Positions 54,872 through 64,000 of a stretch of 64,000 nucleotides of DNA are shown one piece after another. Positions within the stretch are counted from its first letter, which is position 1. Each line of letters begins with the position of its first letter. The notes beneath the pieces were generated by a model that saw nothing but the letters and a program-made list of their open reading frames with translations, had not been told where the DNA came from and did not search any database. The DNA lies in contig JAURVB010014483.1 in NCBI GenBank assembly GCA_033002965.1, forward strand, positions 1-64,000. The letters run 5' to 3'. Position numbers and translations under genes: made by a program. Source of the stretch: Piper betle (taxonomy: Eukaryota; Streptophyta; Magnoliopsida; Piperales; Piperaceae).

Positions 54872-57771
54872 AATTGTGCTAAACATTGATTTTGTGGACT
54901 TGTATTAATGACTTATTATTATCATTTGATAGAGCACAAATGATAATATATCAAATGTTACACTTATGAAATTTTAGTCTTATGATTATAAATATTGATT
55001 ATCTTTTGTGTTTGTATTAAACTATAAACTTGTGTACTTGTGTTGAGAAATTATGTAATTATGTATTTTATATATTTATGTTATGAGTTGTTAAATTTTT
55101 GTATTGGACCGATTCAACTGAACCGATTCCTTAACGATTTAGCAAGATTCGATCTGATTCATTGACTCCCTCGGAAATAAATTCAGACCCCGATTCTGAT
55201 TTTTGCAACTATGGGTTATTAGTTATAGAAGATGTCATTTTGATGTTATGAAGTGTATTATATTTTATGATATTTTCTTATATTGTTCTAGATTTTTTTG
55301 AATTTATTAGGAGTAAGTTATTATTTTTGACTCAAGTCAGAGCCAAGTCAACTTTTATTCACAAAATTGCCACCAAAACTCTCCTCGACACTTCCCCTTC
55401 CTCACCCTATCGCTGCCCCAATCGTTGCTATTGACACCTCTTTCGGCTGCCACATCACTGCCAATCGATGCGAATGAAGCCATTGGAGCTCTAACGAGCC
55501 TCCCCAACTTTCTTGACCACCGCCTGCCCTCCACGACATCCCAACGCCACGCCTTGCACCATGCGCCTCAATGCTAAATTCACCACCTGCCATGCTGCCG
55601 CCAATGCCCTCCCCCTCGGCCTAGACGAGCTTTTCGCCACATTGAGCATTGCCATCGTGGCCGGCCAAGGGCTGATTGGACAAGCCCAACAATTCCATTT
55701 GACTCACTGCCGGCATCGGTGACCACCACTGCCGCCGTCGCCATCTCCACCACCACAATGGCATCGAGCTCGCCGAGCTGGTGTCGACCCACAGCTCCGA
55801 TCACCTCGCTGGAAAACCGATGGAATTTGCTGAAAAACAGTCAAAAAATCGAATCCGCTGAAATTCACAGAAAATCGTTGGATTTTCATATAATTTGTCT
55901 GGCTGAACCCAATCAAACTTCGGATGCAGCCGGGTGCCAAATTTGAGTCTCGAATCGTGCGACAAACCCTAGTCGACAACGCGAGTATAATTAGCTCTGA
56001 CCTAATTAATTAAATTTAATAATTATTAGCACAACATGCTTGGATTTGATTGATTGATGTGATAAAATATTTTGATTGTAAATAAAAATGAATTTGTGTG
56101 ATTTGAATTGTTTTAAAATAGATTATAAGGAATTGATTAAGTAAATTAAGTATGAATTGTTAATCAATTGTAACATAGCCTAAAAAATCTTGATATGGAT
56201 TGATGTGTGTGCTTTGAGGTGAGTGTGATATAGGATGTGTGAATGCATCATATTAGGCATTAGCTTTTAATTTTAAAGTATAGGTACGAAGTAGGAGCTC
56301 GCCGCTTAGATTCATGGACATGATTGGAGCTTCTACAAAGTTTGTTTATGACTTGTTTCTGGTTTGACTTCTTCACTTTATCGTGATTTGTTTTAATAGG
56401 TAAACTGAGTGTCGAGTGGTGGATTTATTGTATCCCACTCTACACGGGCTATTTAATTATATAAATTTTAGGATTAATAACCCTCGAGGATGAGATCACT
56501 CGAGTTTGTTTTTTAAAATTCAGATCGAGTTCATGATGCCTTCAGGCCAACTATATTACAATCCCTACCTAGGCCTATGTGCATATAGATTTTATTAATT
56601 CTTCAATAAGATGTGAGACAAGGGATAGTTGACTCACGTGAACTACGAGTGGGCACGTGCCAATCAAAGCCGGCTTTGGATTAGTGAGCAAGGATCCTGA
56701 CAACTTCACCTTTGAATTCCTCAAACCCAGAGAATTGTGGAGGATTATGGGTATTGAAACGTAGCACATGTCTAGACTTGCGGATTCAAAGGGTACTAAG
56801 GGTGCATTCTTGAGAGTACTTGGCTTCTGTGCTCAATACTAGGAGTGATACAAAGGATGTAAAGGGCTTTAAGATAATTGATTTTCCTGTGCAAGGGATA
56901 ATTTGAGAAATGCCAAGGCAACTGGCGAGTCAGAATGGGACATTATCGAGCCGAGGCTGACAGTTACTAATTAGTGCCCTTATGAGAGATTCTATATAGA
57001 AGCATATGAATGATTTCATTTAATTGAAGAGTTAGCTCTCCTGTGCCAATTTGATTCTTAGTTAATTCTGAGCCAGTAACAATCGTTACTGATGCTTTTG
57101 TATTATATATAAATGTGAGAATCTGGATGACTTAGCGGTGTTGGGCAGCGGAGGAGTAGCAATGCAACTTGTACATATGTACCTGCCGTATGGAATGAAA
57201 AGCTTGATGTGATGAACTATTGTAAGTAGTTGTGAATTATATGCTATAACATGTTATTGTAGTAATTGTTGCGTTAAACTGTGAAATGATCTATGAATGG
57301 TAGTCATTATGAGTAGAACTACACTGGATGATCAAATGGGGTCAAGACCCGATTCAAGATGATTAAAATGATGATAATGAAAATGTTGTGAGAAAAACTT
57401 CATGTTTTTGCTATGTTTTCCATTTTTATCGTTATGTATATATAATATTTGTTGTTGACACAGTGGTCCCAATTGCACTTTTAGGGGAAACTCTGTCCGT
57501 TTTGTTTCAAAATCTTTGTTTTTTGAACTTTTAACTTTCGAACTTTTAACAAGTTTGCTTTGTTTTAAATGTGTTCGGCATATCATAGCATGCATGTAGA
57601 ATCATGTTAGAGTCTAAGCATCTTATCCATACATTGAATGCTTGTATCACCATCATGAGATGTTGAGGGTAGAACTGGTCGGCACAACCAAATTAAGTAG
57701 ATTAACGAATGATTCAGTCGCCGGTAGAATTTCTTATTCGGTTCGCAAGTGAGCTGAATTCGGGTGTTACA

Positions 57772-58674
57772 AAAGGAAGTGATTTCCAATATTGTTTAAA
57801 TTTTTCCTCCACTATAATAATAACTATATCCAACAATTATGTAACATCACACTTTTTTAGTCTGAGGCCAGATCGAACTACAATGTTAAAATTTCTAAAA
57901 AAAAAACTATTAATTAGACTACTATTGTATAAATTTCATGGAAGTGGAGCTTAAAATTATAGGCATGAACTACTCAATGGCCAACTAAAATCATACATAT
58001 TTACATTATCATACAAATTGTGTCAGAACACACAACGACACCACGTGCAACCCAAACAACTCAACGGAGCCTATAATGTGTCATAAACATACACATGTAC
58101 CGGAATCAAGTTGATGGTAACATGCATACATCATACATAAGCATACACATGCACCAGAATCTAATCGACAGTAACATGCCCGCATCATGCCTCATGCTAG
58201 TAGGATCATATATAGAAACATACATAAAAAACTAATATAGAGAAACATATATAAGAAACTAATCTATAGGCGAGAGAGAGATGGAAACATTCCTTTTCCT
58301 AACATCTTTTTTATGACCGAGGAGGCTAACTTTGAAATGTGAAAGTCAACTAATAACTAATTATGAAAAGACATTTAATAAAATAAAATAAATAAAGCTT
58401 CTGGGAAATAATTCATAAATATTATTAAATTAATTTAATTTAATAATATTTAAGATTCATTATAAGATAAAATAATCTAGTTATTTTCAGGGTTTTACAA
58501 ATTCATGATCCCTATATTTTGCAAGTTGTGTAGTTGTTTTAAATATATTATAAAAAAATAAATGAAAAGTATAATAATAAGTCACATAAAGTTCTCAAGT
58601 TGCTTCGTAAAAACTTCTAAAAACTCCATCGTAAGTCTAGCTATATGACAATTAGACCGATCTAAATTAACATT
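57772..58674. other. Spacer between the two gypsy LTRs
   Basis: AT-rich, no gene supported. It contains an imperfect tandem duplication of about 53 bp at 58083-58188 (ATAAACATACACATG..CC.GAATC, repeated). Confidence 0.5.
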
Positions 58675-58926
58675 TGACTATGTACAATAAATATCAACCC
58701 AAGATATTGATGTTTCTTCATTACCATCGATTGATTTTAGCATTAGGTAAGTACTATTCCACCTATGTTTTGTATCAATATCAAATTTCTTTGGTCTTAA
58801 TCCATGGTCTTTACAAATTTTTTATAACTTTGAATCTTAAGGTCACTAGCACTAATATGAAGCAAAACATCCCTACGCCTACCAACATATTCATCCAACA
58901 TTTCAAGTCCTTGAACAATTAAATTA
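58675..58926 (-). pseudogene. hAT transposase fragment
   Basis: On the minus strand 58926-58806 encodes NLIVQGLEMLDEYVGRRRDV and continues ...HISASDLKIQSYKKF, the conserved helix region of plant zinc-finger BED/hAT transposases. After a frame change near 58800 it reads FDIDTKHRWNSTYLML, the typical hAT D.(K/R)RWNSTY motif. Both ends are missing. It sits directly against the gypsy LTR start at 58938, so the retroelement probably inserted into it. Confidence 0.7.
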
Positions 58927-58937
58927 ATAATATGTGT

Positions 58938-61548
58938 TGTAAAACCTGCAACTCAAGTCAGGGTTTTATAGTCGTTAGCCGGTCGTTTTGACCATGGTTC
59001 GAGTCGGTTCAGTTTTTAGAACACGTGTGCGGGGCCGAGGCCAACCATGTGCACGTGCTATAAGGGTTCATGCATTCCCAAGTATTGATGATAGCGTCAG
59101 TTACGCATCAGCAGACTGAGTTATCAGTAGATATGAGAGTATACAGTTGATGATTTTATTTTTTTCATGTTGTGACTGTAGAATTAGTTTAGGTCGAATA
59201 ATGTGTTAGGACGCGTTAGATGGTATTCGGGTGGGTTATTAGTTATACGGCATGTCATTTGGATGTTGTGTTGTTTTGTTTGATTTTATGGGATTTTTCC
59301 TAATTTTTCTGGGATTTATTCCGAGTTAGTTATTATTCTTGACTCGAGCCGGTGTCGAGTCAAGTTCTATTTACAAGTTTCCCACTCCTATACTTCTCAT
59401 CTCCATCCCCCAAACCCCGACGCCTTCACCACCCTAAACCCTAGCCACCGCACTTGAGGTTGTCGCCACCGCCGCCAAAAACCGCCGGCTCGCGTTCACC
59501 GCCTCATCCATCGGCACCAATTTCAGTGCTGATCGCGAGGTGGTTTTCCTTCTTTTTTTAGTATTATTATATGCATGTTGTGGTCTTGGTGACATATTGG
59601 AATTAATTTTATTAAATTCATGATTTTTGTTTAATTAATAGTAAATTATGATAAACATGTTATGATTAGCGTAGATTGTGTTGTGTGATGTAAATGCTCA
59701 CTAATGAAATTGTTAGTAAACCATTGAATAGTTAATCAAATGCTTGTTAACTAGTTAATTTATGAATTTTCATGATTTAGGTTTTGCATGCTCGTAGTAA
59801 GTTAAACGGATTAAATTGATTAAACCATTGTCACCTAATTAGAATAGGTATGTTTTGAAATTGGAATTAAAACTGCTAGGTAAGAAGTAACGTATGAAAT
59901 CATAAAATTATTAACTTGTTTGACAATTAGAGATTTAGTGTGATTGTTGAGATGATTGTCATGTTTGATTAGATTCATGTATGCATGTGGATATATTAGT
60001 TATATAGACGTGCATCATATATGTATGGGTGTTAGTAAATAGTTATGTTCATGTAGGTTCGTTGCAGGAGCTCCCCGTCTAGGCACGAGACTGCGCTTGG
60101 AGCTTCTAACAGGTCTGTTAGGGCACGGTTCTCAGTTTGTATTGCTCTACTCTATCGGTAATTTGATTTATTGATCGTAGGACGTCTCAGGCGGATGATT
60201 TATCGGACCCCACCTAACATGGGTCATCTGGTTGATTGTTTTCGGAATTAATAACCCTCGAGGATGAGATCCCTCGAGCTTGTTTTCAAAAATAAGATCC
60301 ACCTCAAGTTGCCTTCGAGCCTATTATAATAAATCCCAACCCAGCCCTATAAATAGTTTTATCGAGTTTTCAGTGAGACAAGAGAAGATGAATTGACTTG
60401 CACGTGCCATGAGCGGATGTCGTGCCAGTCAAAGTGGGCTCTGGATTAGTGAGTGGCCTGTTCCATTCCCGAAAGATCCTGACAACTCTGCGTTTGAGCT
60501 CCTCACACCCAGAGAACGTAGAGGTTTATGGGTACTGTTAAGTATAGTGCATGTCCGGACTTGTGGTTCAAAGGGTACTAAAGGCGCATGCCTAAGAGTA
60601 CTCGGCTTACATGCTCAAGGCCAGGAGTAATATGGAGGTTTGAAGAGGGCTTAGGATAGAAGTTTTATGAGAAGTACTGAAAAAGAAGTGTCGAGAGCGG
60701 CACAGTACCAGATAGATCGGGATGCTATTGAGTCAGCTGCTCAGCGGCTCCTCTGTAGTTGCCCTTATGAGAGTTCTTGAGGAAGATATATGATTGTTTG
60801 CTTTCCATGAGAGTTTGCTCTCATATTCCAGTTTGATATTAGTTATTTTCGGACTAGTGACACCCATTGTTGACGATTTCTTACTATATATGTAGGTGAG
60901 GAAGATGAATTGAGTATGCCGGCTTTGATGAAGGACTAGCATTTGCATTGCACACACATACCTGGCGCCACGTCGACTTTTGCATAAGATGTGATGTGAT
61001 TGGCTGTTGTTGTGGATTTACATATTGGATTTACATATTGATGTTTTAGAAATGCTTGGAAATGTTTTGAGAAAAACTCTAATGGTGTGCTATGTTGAAA
61101 TGAAAAGGAACCAAATGAGCTGAGTATGAAATTGTGGGTGGATGAGACGCCGATTACAATGTGTGTGGATGTTTTGCAACCCTATTGTAATGTAAATTAT
61201 TGTTTTCATATATATTATATTGTGCCGTATTTTAACAGGTCGTCCCCTTATTGCACTTTTAGGGGAGGTTCTGTCCGTTTTATTCCAGGATTTTTATGAA
61301 TTTCATTGCTATTTTAATTATTTTGGCATGTGGCTATTATCATGACATTCATGTAGTATCTTGCTAGGGTTTTGCATCTTATTCATACATTGTTTGCACA
61401 TTCGTGGCGTGCTCTATCTTGAGGCGTTGAGAGGGTTATGTCGTAGCCATTAGGTTTTGGGTCAGCCAACTTGATCGGTTTACGAGTAGTTCGATCCTTT
61501 GTAATAGTTCTGGTTTGGGTTGAAAGTAAACCGGATTGGGGTGTTACA
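58938..61548 (+). repeat. Gypsy 5' LTR, about 2.6 kb
   Basis: It begins TGTAAAACCTGC and ends GGGGTGTTACA, directly before the primer site. The first third contains the TTGACTCGAG...GAGTCAAGTT module (59337-59370) and a GC-rich block. TTGCACTTTTAGGGGAGG (61250) is shared with the LTR ending at 57771. Confidence 0.85.
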
Positions 61549-61552
61549 AGAT

Positions 61553-61565
61553 TGGTATTAGAGCC
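61553..61565 (+). other. Gypsy primer-binding site
   Basis: TGGTATTAGAGCC, four bases after the LTR, resembles the initiator-Met tRNA complement with one change. Confidence 0.75.
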
Positions 61566-61737
61566 AACTCTTGATCAATGAAGATGGAAGATGCCATTAA
61601 TGGTCATGTGTGTGCAAAGCTACTCCGAGTCAAGCCGGCAGGTATGTTTTCTTGATTTACTCGTTTCAGTTTATAGATTTCTCACCACGTAGTTGAATGA
61701 CAATATGCACAGGTTTGATTAGTGAGTGTCAGTCACC

Positions 61738-62640
61738 ATGGTTAGAGCAACTCACAGGACTCAGACAAGGGATCCATCTCTTTCTCCTCCCAGGCATACT
61801 AGTCCTAGTCGTGCGCCCAGCAAGACAACATGTACTAGGCCAAGAGCTCAACCACCATCAGGAGAAGCCAACGTGCGTGCCTTGACTAGCCATCGTAGTT
61901 CTCGTAGTCGCCAGACTGAGAGAGATGCAATCATTACCCAATTGGTAGAGACACAGAGGCAGATACGAGAGAGCCAAGAAGAGTTTAGGAGAGAGCTCTG
62001 TCAGATAGCCCTCTCCATAGCCCAAGTTGAGAAGAGGCCGTTAGGAGATGACGGAGTACGAGGAGAGGCTATTTCTCCCATGGGCTACCCGCCACCACCT
62101 CCTCCATTAGCGCAGCAGGGGACCATCCCTACAGCTCCCCTGATTGCTCCTCTTTAGACTAGGATGGGCATTCATGACAGTGGAGCCCCTAGAGCTAGTA
62201 GCGGGCAGACAGTAAGGGGTAGCATATCGGCAGTGGCAATGTCGCCATTACCACAGTTTGAGATAGGTGAGGGCTCAAACAGATCTACAGACATAAGAGA
62301 TGGTAGATTCTGGTAGTATGAACAATTTGTTAAAAATGGGGGGCACTTTTTCTTAGGGAAGCTAGATGCAGAAGAGGCTTTCTTATGGATTTCATCAGCG
62401 ATTGGCATGTTTAAGAGCATAGCATGCCCGATGGAACAGCTGGTGCAGATGTATGCAGCCATAGTTGAGGAGGCATTAGCGGACACAACTGTCGTGACAA
62501 TATGACAGAGTTCGATGTGATCTTCGAGATGGATTGAATGTCCAAGCAGGGAGCTCTCATAGATTACTGGAAGAAGATGGTGACTTTTTGACATGGAAGG
62601 TGCCTTTTCTTTTCCACGATCAGGGCAGAAACAGAGAGAA
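61738..62640 (+). pseudogene. Gypsy gag remnant
   Basis: ATG 61738 opens a basic, Arg/Ser/Pro-rich N terminus followed by a coiled-coil-like stretch (DAIITQLVETQRQIRESQEE) and stops at 62155-62157. After a gap, 62300-62480 encodes a gag-core-like piece (YEQFVKNGGHFFLGKLDAEE, then ACPMEQLVQMYA) with stops. The rest of gag is unreadable and joins RT-proximal sequence near 62640. Confidence 0.6.
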
Positions 62641-62674
62641 AGGCTAGATCTCCTATCAGAATGCAGTGAGATAG

Positions 62675-64000
62675 TTGGACAGGGGTTGTGACTTGTTGAT
62701 GGCCACTTTGGTGTTGGTGGAACAGAATGGCTCAAGGGACAAGCCCAGTGTTGAGTTGATTCCAGTTTTCAAGGAGGTCACAGAGGTCTTTTCAGATGAG
62801 ATCACTGGATTGCCACTGAAGAGAGAGGTCAATTTTGCTATAGATTTGATGCTAGGGACAGCACCCATCTGTAGAACCCCGTATACGATGGCACCACTGG
62901 AACTCCGAGAGCTCAAGGAGCAATTTCGGACACTGTTGGATCAGGGTTTTATCCGACCAAGCGTGTCACCATGGGGAGCACCGGTGTTTTGTGAAGAAGA
63001 ATGATGGAAGCATGCATTTGTGCATCGACTATAGGATGCTAAACCATGTAACCATTAAGAACAAATACCCTCTTCCTCGCATTGATGATCTATTTGACCA
63101 GTTGAGCTCAGCAACGGTCTTTTCGAAGATTGACTTGAGATCCGGCTACCACCAGTTGAGGATTAGAGTAGAGGATATTCTGAAGACTACATTTAGAATG
63201 AGGTATGGACACTATGATTTTTTGGTCATGCTCTTCGGATTGACAAATGCCCCAGCAGCATTCATGGACCTAATGAACAGAGCGTTCAGTCCCTTTTTGG
63301 ATCAATTTGTGATAGATTTTGTGGATGACATCTTGGTGTATTCTTCATGGAGAGAAGAACATAAGCAGCATCTCCGTACGGTGCTACAAACCCTAAGGGA
63401 GCACAGACTGTACGGAGAATTTGCGAAGTGTGACTTTTAGCTCTCAGAGGTCAACTTCTTAGGGTATATTATATCAGCAACAGGGATTTCAGTGGATCCA
63501 GTGAAGATAGAGGCAGTTATACAATGGGGACAACCGAGAACACCTTTCGAGATACAGATTTTTCTTGGTCTAGCAAGGTATTACCGTCATTTCATAGAGA
63601 GTTTTCCTCCATAGCAGCTCCTCTCACACAGTTGACTAGGAAGGACAAACACTTTGTACGGACTGACAATTCTGATCAAAGTTTTAGGACACTAAAGGAG
63701 AGATTGACTTCAGCGCTGGTTCTCACAGAGGGGCATGATGACTTTGTAGTCTACACAGATGCCTCAGGAATTGGCCTTGGTTGTGTTTTGATGGAGAGAG
63801 ATAAGGTTATCGCATATGCATCTCGTCAACTAAAGGTGCATGAGCGTACTACCATACTCACGATTTGGAACTTGCAGCAGTAGTTTTTGCCCTCGGAATA
63901 TGGAGACATTACCTCTATGGGACTTCCTTTCGACTTTTGACTGATCACAAAAGTCTAAAGTATATCTTCACACAGAAGGATTTGAACAGCCGACAGAGGA
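62675..64000 (+). pseudogene. Gypsy pol: reverse transcriptase and RNase H, interrupted, partial
   Basis: RT begins with VFSDEITGLPLKREVNFAID and [13 protein letters not shown]. The frame shifts at a T-run near 62990, then continues with [54 protein letters not shown] and the catalytic FVDDILVYS (63318-63345). TAG replaces a Trp codon at 63438-63440. FLGYIIS and FLGLARYY follow, with a frame change at a T-run near 63602. RNase H starts VVYTDASGIGLGCVLM, shifts again near 63850, and continues ([18 protein letters not shown]) to the window end. The order and wording are those of plant Ty3/gypsy elements. Confidence 0.88.

Larger units (their letters stand above)
53092..55213. mobile_element. 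hAT-2: 2.1-kb hAT-like element inside the LTR
   Basis: Ends CTGGGTTGCAAAAAT and, inverted, CATAGTTGCAAAAAT are flanked by the direct duplication GGTTATTA (53084-53091 and 55214-55221, 8 bp), the hAT size. Removing the element rejoins the LTR exactly as in the copy at 59230. No hAT transposase is visible. The interior holds a GC-rich exon-like stretch (53440-53675, with CCAG|GTATGG donor), AT-rich sequence, and a fragment of a cation-efflux gene (54559-54632). Confidence 0.72.
52768..57771 (+). repeat. Gypsy LTR, apparently solo, split by hAT-2
   Basis: It aligns with the LTR at 58938-61548: opening GGAAAAC..G.GACTCGAGT, GTGTACCCAAGTATATGATG, then after the hAT-2 insertion TTGACTCAAGTC, AATAACCCTCGAGGATGAGATC (about 56464), GATCCTGACAAC (56694), CAAAGGGTACTAAGGG (56788), TTGCACTTTTAGGGGAAACT (57473), and end GGGTGTTACA at 57771. 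No primer site or gag follows and no matching 5-bp duplication was found, so it is a solo or truncated LTR. It also contains a (TA)n tract at 52981-53018 without an inserted element. Confidence 0.78.
58938..64000 (+). mobile_element. Ty3/gypsy LTR retrotransposon, 3' part outside window
   Basis: 5' LTR, primer site, gag remnant and pol in gypsy order (RT then RNase H). RT motifs resemble plant chromoviruses (Tekay/Del-like), but the integrase chromodomain would lie beyond the window. Internal sequence between gag and RT is largely deleted (no zinc knuckle or protease recognised). Confidence 0.88.

Noticed and set aside
55402..55804. Frames in the GC-rich part of the split gypsy LTR
   Set aside because: The stretch aligns with LTR sequence and the frames differ between LTR copies; no protein family.
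62172..62735. 187-codon minus-strand frame
   Set aside because: Antisense of the gypsy gag remnant; the + strand carries the recognisable gag-core pattern.

Overview
This is a plant nuclear window. Three host genes with plant-specific architectures sit in a dense, nested bed of plant transposable elements: CACTA, LINE, Ty1/copia, Ty3/gypsy, hAT, MULE/FAR1 and (TA)n-targeting hairpin elements. GC-rich first exons beside AT-rich introns would fit a monocot, but that is only an inference. No rRNA, intact tRNA, CRISPR array, operon or bacterial feature was seen.

Layout. 1-6739: right part of a decayed CACTA (En/Spm) transposon with TNP2-like and TNP1-like gene remnants and a visible terminus. 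6740-10135: AT-rich spacer and a second CACTA-related 3' end. 10270-12400: LINE remnant (zf-RVT and RNase H). 13697-23220: LOB-domain (LBD20-like) transcription factor gene in two coding exons; its 8.76 kb intron holds a young copia element (16264-22433). 25.7-30.0 kb: SBP-box (SPL13-like) gene whose miR156 site lacks two bases, which also breaks the frame. 32093-35344, minus strand: two-exon mitochondrial gamma-carbonic-anhydrase-like subunit of complex I. 35470-43330: three elements (E0, E1, E2) stacked in (TA)n tracts, each ending in paired hairpins; E1 carries a nearly continuous FAR1/MULE transposase. 43331-48466: second copia element. 49.5-51.3 kb: short repeats and a small hAT-like element containing a piece of gypsy LTR. 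51789-52572: a fourth (TA)n hairpin element (E3). 52768-57771: gypsy LTR split by a hAT-like element (53092-55213) that carries a captured fragment of a cation-efflux (MTP) gene. 58.67-58.93 kb: hAT transposase scrap. 58938-64000: 5' LTR, gag remnant and pol of a gypsy element that runs off the window.

The three host genes do not form a functional unit. LBD and SPL proteins are separate developmental transcription factors, and the gamma-CA-like protein belongs to mitochondrial complex I. What links the window is transposon biology. The best candidate for something under-described is the hairpin-ended, (TA)n-embedded family E0-E3, with a possible autonomous member (E1), strand-polarised GC arms and internal GACTCGAGTC arrays also found in the gypsy LTRs.

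Caution: many frame breaks in otherwise conserved genes are one-base indels in homopolymers, or a two-base loss in a CT run. Residual long-read assembly errors must be excluded before the host genes are called broken.
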